A DNA stretch of 64,000 nt from Streptococcus mitis (GCF_009496285.1 NZ_WIJK01000004.1:1-64000); one strand, 5' to 3'; positions 53,132-61,180 are shown, numbered from the stretch's first letter. Translations and numbers: made by a program. Notes: generated by a model not told the origin, from the sequence alone.

Positions 53132-54058
53132 ATGAAATACATTACATTTGGTCAAGAGAAAAGAGAACTATCCGAAATCGTTCTAGGAATGATGCGAATC
53201 AGTGACAAGTCGGTCAAAGAAGTTGAGGAGCTGGTTGAAACAGCCTTATCTGTTGGAATCAATGCCTTTGACTTGGCAGATATCTATGGTCGTGGTCGGT
53301 GCGAAGAATTACTGGGTCAAGTCTTAAAACATCGCCCTGACTTGCGTGAGAAGATGTGGATCCAGTCCAAGTGTGGCATTCGCATAGAAGAATTTACCTA
53401 TTTTGATTTTTCAAAAGATTATATTTTAGAGTCAGTTGATGGGATTCTACAACGATTGCAGGTTGATTACCTAGATAGCTTGCTTCTCCATCGTCCAGAT
53501 GCCTTGATGGAAGCAGATCAAGTAGCAGAGGCCTTTGAAATCCTGCACAAGTCTGGTAAGGTTCGAGACTTCGGTGTGTCCAATCAAAATCCCATGATGA
53601 TGGAATTACTGAAGAGAGAAGTCAAACAACCTCTAACGATCAATCAGTTACAGCTAAGTGCAGCTTTCACGCCTGGTTTTGACGCTGGTTTCCATGTCAA
53701 TATGGAAGGTGACAAGGCAGCTGTGCGTGATGGTAGCGTATTTGAATACTGCAAACTAAATGATATGGTTATTCAGGCTTGGTCAGTCTTGCAGTTTGGT
53801 TATTTCAAAGGTAATTTTGTTGGCAATGAACAATTCCAACAACTAAATCAAGTTCTAAATCGACTAGCTTTAAAATACGGTGTGAGCCCATCAGCCATTG
53901 CTATCGCTTGGGTGTTACGCTACCCAGCTAAGATGCAGGCCATTGTTGGCACAACCAATCCAAAACATTTGCTAGAAGCTAGCCAAGCAAGTAACTTGAC
54001 TCTAACACGAAAAGAATGGTATGAGATTTACCTAGCAGCGGGGAATGATTTGCCGTAG
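53132..54058 (+). CDS. Aldo/keto reductase
   Basis: A 308-residue NADPH-dependent oxidoreductase with the AKR barrel. The catalytic set is seen in order: D in FDLADIYG (D and Y, about residues 49-54), K in QSKCG (about 84), H in LLLHRPD (about 120), and the cofactor-binding end IVGTTNPKHLLEA. It is the YdhF-type subgroup by its GRGRCEELLG and VSNQNPMMMELL motifs. The substrate is not predictable. Monocistronic: it has its own promoter and a terminator at 54080. AGGAAG precedes the ATG. Confidence 0.88.
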   Translation: MKYITFGQEKRELSEIVLGMMRISDKSVKEVEELVETALSVGINAFDLADIYGRGRCEELLGQVLKHRPDLREKMWIQSKCGIRIEEFTYFDFSKDYILESVDGILQRLQVDYLDSLLLHRPDALMEADQVAEAFEILHKSGKVRDFGVSNQNPMMMELLKREVKQPLTINQLQLSAAFTPGFDAGFHVNMEGDKAAVRDGSVFEYCKLNDMVIQAWSVLQFGYFKGNFVGNEQFQQLNQVLNRLALKYGVSPSAIAIAWVLRYPAKMQAIVGTTNPKHLLEASQASNLTLTRKEWYEIYLAAGNDLP

Positions 54059-54079
54059 AAACTAAAACGAAATCCTATC

Positions 54080-54108
54080 AAGAGCGAGATCGGTTCTCGC
54101 TCTTTTTA
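54080..54108 (+). terminator. Terminator after the aldo/keto reductase gene
   Basis: AGAGCGAGA/TCTCGCTCT with T run. Confidence 0.85.
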
Positions 54109-54135
54109 TCTTTGTTTAAAACTCTATATAATTGT

Positions 54136-54164
54136 TTGAAAATGCAAACTATATATGGTAAAAT
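54136..54164 (+). promoter_or_regulatory. Promoter of the nuclease lipoprotein gene
   Basis: TTGAAA (54136-54141), 17 bases, TAAAAT (54159-54164) with extended TG at 54156. Confidence 0.65.
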
Positions 54165-54215
54165 TGTATAAAATAACAATATAATAAACATTTTAATAAA
54201 ATAGGGGCATTTGAA

Positions 54216-55247
54216 ATGAAAAGAATAGTTTTGACTTCTGTTGTTTTACTTTCATTACTGACATCTGTTGGCTGCTCGAAACATAAGGAAGAGGTGAAAG
54301 TAGCTGAACCTGTAACGACTGAACAGACTACGCAGGATAATACAAAGTTATACAAGGAAGCTGGCTTACTTACTTTTAAAAATGAAAAGCAGCTAGAACT
54401 CGGGGAACTTGATTCAAAATCCCGTGCAACTTATGCTCACATTCAGCTAAAAGATAGTGATGAGCCTAAAGAAAAGAGGGAAGCTAAATTAACCTTTGAT
54501 CCAGTTGGATGGCATAACTATAAATTTTACTACGGAGATGGTTCTAAAGAGGCTTGGCTGATGAATCGCGGTCATTTAGTTGGTTATCAATTTAGTGGAC
54601 TTAACGATGAAGGCCGCAATCTAGTTCCTATGACAGCCTGGTTAAATACAGGTGCCTTTACTGGAACGGATGACAAAAATCAAAGTAGCATGCTCTATTA
54701 TGAAAATGGACTTGATTCATGGCTTGCAAATCATCCAAACTATTACCTTGACTATAAGGTGACAGCTGTCTATAAGGATAATGAATTGATTCCGAGACAG
54801 ATTATCTTACAGTACGTAGGAATTGATCAGGATGGAAATTTGCTTGAAATTAAATTAGGTAGTAGCAAGGAAAAAATTGATAAGTATTCCGTAACCCATG
54901 TCGCCTTGGATAACGTTTCAGCCAATGCTGAAATAAATTATGCAGATGGTACTGCAAAGAATACGGTCAAGTCAGCTGAAGAACGCGCTGCAGAGCTTAA
55001 GGCAGCCGAGGAAAAGGCCAAGAAAGAGGCTGAAGAAAAAGAAGCACAAGAAAAAGCTAAAAAAGAAGCAGAAGAGAAGGCTAAAGAAGAGCAGAAACAG
55101 CAGGAAACTGAAGCACCAGCACCAGAAGAAGAATCACAAAGTAGTAATACAGGTGGCTACTTTAGAGATAGAAATGGAAGATGGCATCGACCAAATGGAA
55201 AGTTTGCCTCTAAAAAGGAAATTAGAGATGCTGGATTGCAATGGTGA
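54216..55247 (+). CDS. EndA-like DNA/RNA non-specific endonuclease, surface lipoprotein
   Basis: A 343-residue protein. The lipoprotein signal (1-19) has lipobox SVGC (C20). A beta-beta-alpha-metal nuclease domain (about 50-235) follows, with motif MNRGHL (N117-R118-G119-H120; H120 is the general base by family analogy) and GRNLVP...AWLNTG (N135, N144; one is the metal ligand). Most family members, including EndA, have DRGH; here the first residue is N. A long K/E/A coiled segment (about 245-300), a P/E linker and a C-terminal GYFRDRNGRWHRPNGKFA module follow. It would sit outside the membrane and cut extracellular DNA. A terminator is at 55289. Confidence 0.82.
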   Translation: MKRIVLTSVVLLSLLTSVGCSKHKEEVKVAEPVTTEQTTQDNTKLYKEAGLLTFKNEKQLELGELDSKSRATYAHIQLKDSDEPKEKREAKLTFDPVGWHNYKFYYGDGSKEAWLMNRGHLVGYQFSGLNDEGRNLVPMTAWLNTGAFTGTDDKNQSSMLYYENGLDSWLANHPNYYLDYKVTAVYKDNELIPRQIILQYVGIDQDGNLLEIKLGSSKEKIDKYSVTHVALDNVSANAEINYADGTAKNTVKSAEERAAELKAAEEKAKKEAEEKEAQEKAKKEAEEKAKEEQKQQETEAPAPEEESQSSNTGGYFRDRNGRWHRPNGKFASKKEIRDAGLQW

Positions 55248-55288
55248 TAGTTTTCTCAAGTTTATATAAATCAGAATAATCACAGTCA

Positions 55289-55313
55289 AAAAGCCGTTGG
55301 AAAACGGTTTTTT
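55289..55313 (+). terminator. Terminator after the nuclease lipoprotein gene
   Basis: GCCGTT/AACGGT hairpin with flanking A and T runs. Confidence 0.7.
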
Positions 55314-55321
55314 GTTATAAT
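55313..55321 (+). promoter_or_regulatory. Extended -10 before the DUF2829 gene
   Basis: TGTTATAAT (-10 at 55316-55321), right after the terminator T run; no clear -35. Confidence 0.5.
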
Positions 55322-55356
55322 TAAATTAAGATTCATAGATAACAAAGGAGAAAAAC

Positions 55357-55593
55357 ATGACATTTGAAGAAATTTTGCCTGGACTAAAGGCTAAGAAAAA
55401 ATATGTACGTACTGGCTGGGGTGGAGCTGAAAACTATGTCCAACTTTTTGACACTATCGAGCAAAACGGGGTCGCTCTTGAAGTGACACCCTATTTCCTC
55501 ATCAACGTATCTGGAGAAGGGGAAGGTTTTTCCATGTGGAGTCCGACACCATGTGATGTCCTAGCGACGGATTGGGTTGAAGTCCATGACTAA
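55357..55593 (+). CDS. DUF2829 (Tad2-family-like) protein
   Basis: A 78-residue protein starting MTFEEILPGLKAKKKYVRTGW, with the family pattern of an early R/W pair, a central beta hairpin (NYVQLFDTIEQNG), and SMWSPTPCDVLATDWVEV at the end (WxP...DxxAxDW). DUF2829 proteins are common in phages; phage Tad2, which soaks up the Thoeris immune signal, belongs to this family as I recall. Here it is a chromosomal gene coupled by an 8-base overlap to a short-chain dehydrogenase, so it may have another ligand. AAAGGAG lies 7 bases before the ATG. Confidence 0.8.
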   Translation: MTFEEILPGLKAKKKYVRTGWGGAENYVQLFDTIEQNGVALEVTPYFLINVSGEGEGFSMWSPTPCDVLATDWVEVHD

Positions 55594-56284
55594 ACGTGTC
55601 TTAGTTACGGGCGTTAGTTCAGGGATTGGTCTGGCTCAAGCTCGACTCTTTTTAGAGAATGGTTATCAAGTTTTTGGTGTGGATCAGGGTGAAAAGCCTG
55701 CCTTACAAGGTGACTTTCACTTTCTACAACGTGATTTAACACTTGACTTAGGACCTATTTTTGATTGGTGCCCTCGAGTCGATATTCTTTGTAATACGGC
55801 AGGTGTTTTGGATGACTACAAGCCCTTACTAGAACAATCCGCCCAAGAAATTCAAGAGATTTTTGAAATCAATTACGTAACTCCAGTAGAGTTGACCCGC
55901 TATTATTTGACACACATGCTGGAACATAAACATGGGATTATCATCAATATGTGCTCCATCGCTTCAAATCTAGCAGGCGGTGGTGGTCACGCCTATACCT
56001 CTTCTAAACACGCCTTGGCTGGATTTACCAAGCAATTAGCTTTGGACTATGCAGAAGCAGGTATCCAGGTCTTTGGGATTGCTCCTGGTGCAGTCAAAAC
56101 TGGTATGACCGCAGCAGACTTTGAACCAGGTGGTCTGGCAGACTGGGTAGCAAGTGAAACACCTATCAAACGCTGGATTGAGCCAGGTGAAGTTGCTGAA
56201 GTTAGCCTCTTTTTAGCAAGTGGAAAAGCGAGTGCCATGCATGGACAAATCCTGACTATTGATGGTGGTTGGAGCTTGAAGTAG
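55586..56284 (+). CDS. Short-chain dehydrogenase/reductase
   Basis: A 232-residue Rossmann oxidoreductase with TGVSSGIG (TGxxxGIG cofactor loop, about residue 8), CNTAGVLDDY (NxAG), catalytic S in NMCSIAS, and YTSSK (YxxxK), then the APGAVKTGM segment and LTIDGGWS end. The classical SDR set is complete, and the substrate is unknown. The frame opens at a TTG (55577), but the ATG at 55586 gives the usual SDR start and overlaps the DUF2829 gene by 8 bases, suggesting coupled translation. Confidence 0.9.
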   Translation: MTKRVLVTGVSSGIGLAQARLFLENGYQVFGVDQGEKPALQGDFHFLQRDLTLDLGPIFDWCPRVDILCNTAGVLDDYKPLLEQSAQEIQEIFEINYVTPVELTRYYLTHMLEHKHGIIINMCSIASNLAGGGGHAYTSSKHALAGFTKQLALDYAEAGIQVFGIAPGAVKTGMTAADFEPGGLADWVASETPIKRWIEPGEVAEVSLFLASGKASAMHGQILTIDGGWSLK

Positions 56285-56320
56285 CATAGTTGCTATTCTA
56301 TAAATATGTGGAGGTAAGCT

Positions 56321-56656
56321 ATGAAAAGAGATGAGTTTGGATTTGTCTTGCCCAATCTCTACTATCAGTTTTTATCGGACTGGAAAGAGATTGACACCTA
56401 TGAAATTGGAGATACAGGTATCTGTTTGTATGCCAAGGAGGATCTAGAGGAGCGTAATGAAACTTATCAGATTGAGGAAGTAGAGCCAGATTACTTTATG
56501 ATTGGACAGGAAGGAGATTTGGCCTACTTTATCAAGAAAAATGCTGACGATTGCATTTATGAAAATGACTTGGGTGCTTTAGGCTCCTTAGAAATGCAAA
56601 AAATTGCTGCAAACGTCTATGACTTTATTGATAAGAGTTTAGAGGAAGAGTTGTAA
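56321..56656 (+). CDS. Small acidic protein, SMI1/KNR4 (SUKH)-like
   Basis: A 111-residue acidic cytoplasmic protein: FGFVLPNLYYQFLSDWKEIDTYEIGDTGICLYAKEDLEERNETY and DYFMIGQEGDLAYFIKK resemble the SUKH fold (helix, then a strand with G-D repeats). SUKH proteins are usually immunity proteins to polymorphic nuclease toxins. It is the first of five small acidic genes in a row. GGAGG lies upstream. The family assignment is by pattern only. Confidence 0.6.
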   Translation: MKRDEFGFVLPNLYYQFLSDWKEIDTYEIGDTGICLYAKEDLEERNETYQIEEVEPDYFMIGQEGDLAYFIKKNADDCIYENDLGALGSLEMQKIAANVYDFIDKSLEEEL

Positions 56657-56674
56657 AACTGGGAGGGAGAAATC

Positions 56675-57094
56675 ATGTTTAGAGTGATAGATGCAGATTC
56701 ACCGATTTCAAAAGAAGATTTTTTACAATTTGAGGAGATTCTTGGGAAGAAATTGCCAAAAACTATGTTGGGCTTTTATCTCAAGTATAACGGTGGTCAG
56801 CCCCAAGTAAGGGGTGTTCACGATGACCGTCATTTATTTCCTTTCAATTCCTTTAATTCAATAGGGGAGATGAGGAAGTCTCTTACATGTTTTGACGATG
56901 AGGTTGTGCCTGAAGGATTTAAAGCAACAGACCTTCTCCATTTCGCCTATGATCCTGGATCTGGCAACTATGCTCTTTCTCTAAGGGCAGAGGATTATGG
57001 CAAGGTTTACTTCTATGTTCTAGAAGAAAAAGCAGTGATGTATGGTCAATGGCCATCTTTTGAGAATTTTTTGAATTCCTTTGTTGAAGAATGA
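56675..57094 (+). CDS. SMI1/KNR4 (SUKH) family protein, probable immunity protein
   Basis: A 139-residue protein with the clear SUKH pattern: IDADSPISKEDFLQFEEILGKKLPKTMLGFYLKYNGGQP (LP..F..FY...NGG), then HLFPFNSFNSIGEMRKS and HFAYDPGSGNYALSL, the G/D-rich strand of the family, and YVLEEKAVMYGQWPSFENFLNSF at the end. It would bind and block a toxin in the cytoplasm. No cognate toxin is seen in the window. 18 bases separate it from the previous gene. Confidence 0.78.
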   Translation: MFRVIDADSPISKEDFLQFEEILGKKLPKTMLGFYLKYNGGQPQVRGVHDDRHLFPFNSFNSIGEMRKSLTCFDDEVVPEGFKATDLLHFAYDPGSGNYALSLRAEDYGKVYFYVLEEKAVMYGQWPSFENFLNSFVEE

Positions 57095-57112
57095 GACAAA
57101 AAAGGAGAAGGG

Positions 57113-57451
57113 ATGCGGAAATACCAAGAACTTTCACTAGAGCAGATAATTGAGCAGATGCGCGTGGACGAGTCTTCTTCAGATGATTTTTGTCTCTATG
57201 GCAAGGAGGATGGAGAGCTAGCACTAGATAGGCTCTATTGGGTATCAGATTATCCGGATGTCGTAGAAGACCGTGATGTCTACCCGACGGATGTAGCGAA
57301 GCAAGATCTCCAGCTAGTCTACTATGGAGAGCAGTTGTTTGATGTCCTCTCGGTTGCACTTGAGGAAAAGCCAGATGCAAGTTGTAAAGACTTGGTCGAG
57401 GCTTTGAATTATTATCAGGAGCATGATAGTTTTATGCCCTTTGAACCCTAG
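57113..57451 (+). CDS. Small acidic protein, DUF7716-like (tentative)
   Basis: A 112-residue acidic protein: KYQELSLEQIIEQMRV at the start and DLVEALNYYQEHDSFMPFEP at the end fit what I recall of DUF7716 proteins (ending LNYYxxxDxF), which occur among immunity genes. AAGGAG lies before the ATG. It lies 18 bases after the SUKH gene. Function is inferred only from its position in a row of immunity-like genes. Confidence 0.55.
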   Translation: MRKYQELSLEQIIEQMRVDESSSDDFCLYGKEDGELALDRLYWVSDYPDVVEDRDVYPTDVAKQDLQLVYYGEQLFDVLSVALEEKPDASCKDLVEALNYYQEHDSFMPFEP

Positions 57452-57504
57452 TTACAAAGCTAGAATGTTGCAGTTCCATTGACAATATAAAAAGGAGTTA
57501 AGAA

Positions 57505-57876
57505 ATGATTAATTACGAAAACATAAATGAAAAAATTTCCCCTTTTAACTTGCTTGTATATGATGAGGATCCTCAAAATGTTCGCGGATCGCTTATTTAT
57601 TACCCTGATGGAGAATTCAGACAGGAAGTATTTGACACTCGAGAAGAGGAGGGATTTGAAGGAAATGGCTACGATTGGGCATCCTTGGCTTTGGTATTTT
57701 TGGAGGAAAAAATGCCGGAATTAAGCGATGCTATCGACTTTGATCCTGAAGGAAGTATGTTTTGTGCCTATTCTTCCAAGGTAGACGCCTTGTCTAGATT
57801 TGCTCTTGGCTTTAAAGAGTTTTGCGATGATATTGAAGCTATGAAAGACTTGTTCAGTCGAGCGGAGCTGGATTAA
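57505..57876 (+). CDS. Imm51-like immunity protein (tentative)
   Basis: A 123-residue acidic protein. The block FDPEGSMFCAYSSKVDALSRFALGFKEFCDD is the Imm51 hallmark as I recall it (FDPEAxMFCA...D...AL..FA), and the N-terminal half has NYDWASLALVFLEEK-type sequence. Predicted to bind a polymorphic toxin. AAAGGAG precedes the ATG. A 53-base gap to the previous gene and 57 to the next leave co-transcription open. Confidence 0.65.
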   Translation: MINYENINEKISPFNLLVYDEDPQNVRGSLIYYPDGEFRQEVFDTREEEGFEGNGYDWASLALVFLEEKMPELSDAIDFDPEGSMFCAYSSKVDALSRFALGFKEFCDDIEAMKDLFSRAELD

Positions 57877-57933
57877 TTGACTAAAATAGTTTTAAATTTT
57901 TGGGAAGATAGAAGAAAATAGAAAGGAATTCAG

Positions 57934-58539
57934 ATGAAGCTACCAGAAGTAATTGAGCTAGTGGAAAATCATCCAGACCTACATCTCTATATAGATAAAA
58001 TTTTAAAAAAGCATAAGAAGACCCAAGCTAGCTATCTCGAATCGCTGAATCATCTGACCTATTTACTTTATCTGGATGGTCAAGAGGAAATAGCTAAGGA
58101 ATTATTAGATAGGATCATACAAGTTCCATTTGAAGGGAATTATAACACTTGGACCTTTGTTGATAGCTCTCTGATTTTATTGGCCTATCTGGAAAGAGAA
58201 AAAGAAAATCAGGTATTCGTCTATAAAAAACTTCTTTTATCCCCGTTAGAACAAGGGGAGGAATCTACTCAAAAAATAAGAAGGAGAGTTCATCAGAGAT
58301 TTTTGAATGGCGACAGCTTGGAGCAAAAGCTTGCAAAAATCGAGCAAGCTCCAAGTCCTGAATCAGAAATGGAACACCGTTTGCTATACTTGACAGATTT
58401 ATTGAAAATTCACCTCTTTATTACTGAGTCAACTTGTGAAGAGACAAATATCCAAGCAAAAATCGAAGAGAATATAGAGATACTAAAGAAGTATATCAAG
58501 GAGAATGAAATCTTTAGCCTCTTTCCATTTAAGGGATGA
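57934..58539 (+). CDS. Unknown helical protein in the immunity-like row
   Basis: A 201-residue, largely alpha-helical cytoplasmic protein (LPEVIELVENHPDLHLYIDKIL at the start; repeated L/E/K heptads; TWTFVDSSLILLAYLEREKEN in the middle). It resembles TPR-like or DUF67xx proteins often found among toxin-immunity genes, but I cannot name the family. GAAAGGAA lies before the ATG. No membrane segment. Confidence 0.6.
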   Translation: MKLPEVIELVENHPDLHLYIDKILKKHKKTQASYLESLNHLTYLLYLDGQEEIAKELLDRIIQVPFEGNYNTWTFVDSSLILLAYLEREKENQVFVYKKLLLSPLEQGEESTQKIRRRVHQRFLNGDSLEQKLAKIEQAPSPESEMEHRLLYLTDLLKIHLFITESTCEETNIQAKIEENIEILKKYIKENEIFSLFPFKG

Positions 58540-58578
58540 TATAAGTTTTCAATCTTGGATTGTTAGAAAGAGTGGAAA

Positions 58579-59079
58579 ATGGAAATCAAAAATCACTTTG
58601 GTGTATACGGAGTCTGTCTTCAAGACAGGAAATTACTTTGCATTGAGAAAATGAGAGGGCCTTATCAGCATCGTTTTGATTTACCGGGTGGTAGTCAGGA
58701 AATCGGTGAGGGGTTGACAGAAACCCTCAAGAGAGAAGTTTTGGAAGAGACGGGCTATACGCTTATCCGTTATTGCAATCCTAGGATTTATGATGTACTG
58801 GTTCAAGAAGAAGGGCAAGACTTCGCAGTACATCATATCATGGCCTTTTATGATATCGTACTTGATTTAGAACGTTCTCAAAAATCCCTTCCTCATGAAG
58901 TTCTTGATGGAAGTAACGATTCAGCAAATGCAATTTGGCTTCCTATCGAGCAGATTACCGAAGAAAATGCCTCACCCTTAGTATTGAAGGTGAAGGCGGA
59001 GTTACAAGGATTTCCTGAATTAGAACTGACAAGATATAGAAATTGGAAGGTAAAGATGGGGGATAATGGAACTATTTAA
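58579..59079 (+). CDS. Nudix hydrolase
   Basis: A 166-residue Nudix-family pyrophosphohydrolase. The Nudix box GGSQEIGEGLTETLKREVLEETGY (about residues 34-57) fits Gx5Ex7REUxEExGU in full, so it should bind Mg and cleave a nucleoside diphosphate linked to another group. The substrate is not predictable. The 3' end overlaps the next gene by 14 bases. Confidence 0.87.
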   Translation: MEIKNHFGVYGVCLQDRKLLCIEKMRGPYQHRFDLPGGSQEIGEGLTETLKREVLEETGYTLIRYCNPRIYDVLVQEEGQDFAVHHIMAFYDIVLDLERSQKSLPHEVLDGSNDSANAIWLPIEQITEENASPLVLKVKAELQGFPELELTRYRNWKVKMGDNGTI

Positions 59080-59793
59080 AACATGGAAGAAAAATATGGT
59101 TCTCTATGGTCTTAAATCTCAAATTGGAACTGTATACCGAAACAGTGATGGGACAACAAGTTTTTATGATATTGGGAATTTTCTATACCTAGCAGGGGAG
59201 TTGAATTCCAGATTTTGGGAAGATTTTGTTAGGCAATATGGTTTAGATTATAAGATTATTATATCAGAAGACACTAAGTGGCAAGATTTTCTGCATCGGC
59301 AAGTTGGGTTAATTTCTTTTACTCGCTATTCTTTTAAGGATAAGGCAAATTTTCAAGTTGAATTTCTAATGATCTAGTTAGTCATATAGAGGAAGGTTAC
59401 AATATTGTACCTATTGATAATCGTATTTATAACTGCCTTTCTGAGGAAGAATGGTCACAAGATTTAAAGGGAGATTTTGAGTCCTATCAGGATTTTTCTT
59501 TAAAAGGTGGATTTGGCTTTGTGGTTCTTAAAAATAAAGAACTGATTGCTGGGATTTCCTCAGGGTTAGTTTACCGTGGAGCAGTTGAAGTGGAAGTTGC
59601 AACTAGACCAAACGAACAAGGAAATGGATTTGCTAAAAAGCTTGGTGCTGCAATGATTCTAGAGAGTTTAAATAGAGATATGTTTCCTCTTTGGGATGCT
59701 CATAACGAGGCTTCCAAAAAAGTAGCAGAATTTTTAGGATATGAGTTAGTTGAACCTTATGAAGCTTTTGAACTAGATGAAAGCGTCATATAA
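59066..59793 (+). pseudogene. GNAT-family acetyltransferase broken by a frameshift
   Basis: The first frame (59066-59377) encodes MELFKTWKKNMVLYGLKSQI up to NFQVEF and then stops. The next frame carries on from about 59368 with NDLVSHIEEGYNIVPIDNRI and runs to 59793, including the acetyl-CoA loop region VEVATRPNEQGNGFAKKLGAA (R/Q-x-x-G-x-G/A). One missing base near 59368-59370 (CT-AATGAT) explains the break; repaired, the protein would have 242 residues and match acetyltransferases that modify small molecules. It is coupled by overlap to the Nudix gene. Decay or a sequencing error are both possible. Confidence 0.8.
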
Positions 59794-59834
59794 TGATATC
59801 TGATATTGTATCTTTTAAGACGAGGTGAATGGAC

Positions 59835-60683
59835 ATGCAAAATCAACTGGCTCTTAGTGGAGAACAAATTGTTGAAAAAGTTTATCCTCAACTATTTCAC
59901 CATATCGGTATGATTCGTGGGGAATACTTGTTGAGAGAAATAAACCAAAACATACTATTACCAAATTGTCAGCAATTTGTAAAAGATTATCTAGACACTA
60001 TTTGCCATTTATACTCAGATGAAGAGGTCTGGTATCGCTTTTCAGAGTTAACAAATGCAGAAGCAAATAGTCTAGACGGGACTAAAGAGTATTTTGACGA
60101 ACGCCACCCATTATTTGGATATAGAGGTACTAGGCGTTTACTGGCATGTCCAGATGAATTTCAGGCTGAGGCACATGTCGTTACAGAAGTTTATCAAACT
60201 AATCCCAATCTGTCTGTTATTTTTCCTTTTGTCAATGATGCTGAACAGTTAAAACAAGCTATTAGAGTATTGCGTCAGCATGGTTTCACTGGAAAAATTG
60301 GAACAATGATTGAATTACCGTCAGCTTATTTTGACTTGGACAGGATACTGGAAACTGGTATTTCAAAGATTGTAATTGGAATGAATGATTTGACTTCATT
60401 TATTTTTGCCACTGTGAGAAATAGTCAATGGCACGATATGGAAAGTCCAATAATGTTAGAAATGCTGAGACAGATGCAGGATAAAGCAAGGACGAAAAAG
60501 ATAGATTTCGCCGTGGCAGGCTATCTGAATCCTTCTTTCATACAAAAAATGAATCAGATGGGGATTGAGTGCATTATCCACTACAGTTCTATTCCGGAGA
60601 TTTTTAATTTAGAGATTGACCATCCAGATCATCTCAAACGTGTAAAAGAAGAAAGTAAAAAAATACAAAGGAGCAACCCATGA
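59835..60683 (+). CDS. Stand-alone PEP-utilising enzyme C-terminal (PEP-binding) domain, catalytic Cys absent
   Basis: A 282-residue protein aligning by eye to the C-terminal TIM-barrel of PEP synthase, pyruvate phosphate dikinase and PTS enzyme I: IGMIRGEYLLR (GIGLLRTEF), HPLFGYRGTRR (NPxLGxRG), GTMIELPSAYFDLD (GxMIExPSA) and IVIGMNDLTSFIF (SIGxNDLTQ). Where the enzymes have the catalytic cysteine (xCGE), this protein has AVAGYL (A228). The swivelling His domain and the ATP-grasp domain are missing. The start at 59835 has GAGGTG at a proper distance; the ATG at 59829 is too close to it. It overlaps the ASCH gene by 4 bases. Confidence 0.75.
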   Translation: MQNQLALSGEQIVEKVYPQLFHHIGMIRGEYLLREINQNILLPNCQQFVKDYLDTICHLYSDEEVWYRFSELTNAEANSLDGTKEYFDERHPLFGYRGTRRLLACPDEFQAEAHVVTEVYQTNPNLSVIFPFVNDAEQLKQAIRVLRQHGFTGKIGTMIELPSAYFDLDRILETGISKIVIGMNDLTSFIFATVRNSQWHDMESPIMLEMLRQMQDKARTKKIDFAVAGYLNPSFIQKMNQMGIECIIHYSSIPEIFNLEIDHPDHLKRVKEESKKIQRSNP

Positions 60684-61119
60684 CACCGCAAGAAATGTGG
60701 AATACCTACAAGAAAATCAATCCCTTGATCGGAGATGAAATCGACGCCTGGGCTTTTGGAGTGGAAGCCGATCTCTTGGCAGACTTGGTTTTAAAAGGTG
60801 AAAAGACGGCAACCGCCTCAGCTTACGACCTTTACGCAGTAGAGGACGAACTCCTTCCCCAAGAAGGGACCTTTGATGTTATTTTAGACAGTAAGGATCA
60901 AGCTATCTGCATTATTGAAATTACAAAGGTTTCCGTTCAGCCTTTCCATCAGGTTTCAGCCGACCATGCCCACAAGGAAGGTGAGGGAGACAAATCTTTA
61001 GCCTATTGGGTCAGGTTCATGAAGATTTTTTCAAAGACTGGTTAGGAGAAGCAGGTCTGGATTTTACACCTGACAGCAAGATTGTTTTGGAAGAATTTCG
61101 CAAGGTCTACCCTCTCTAG
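60680..61119 (+). pseudogene. ASCH-domain protein broken by a frameshift
   Basis: The first frame (60680-61045, 121 residues) begins MTPQEMWNTYKKINP and holds the ASCH core: WAFGVEADLLADLVLKGEKTATASAY (the GxKxxT RNA-binding-type motif) and IIEITKVSVQPF. At about 61009, after LAYW, the frame is lost; the +1 frame continues with VHEDFFKDWLGEAGLDFT to FRKVYPL and a stop at 61117. A missing C (TGGCGTCAG read as TGGGTCAG) would restore a normal 146-residue ASCH protein. The family may act on modified nucleosides or RNA. It could still make a truncated product. Confidence 0.8.
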
Positions 61120-61180
61120 ACTGCTAGTAGGAAGAAAGTTTTGGAAATCACTGTCCAAAGCTTTTTTCTGACTTAAAATA

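Noticed and set aside
54940..55269. Overlapping K/R-rich plus-strand ORF inside the nuclease lipoprotein gene
   Set aside because: Out-of-frame shadow of the A-rich coiled-coil coding sequence.
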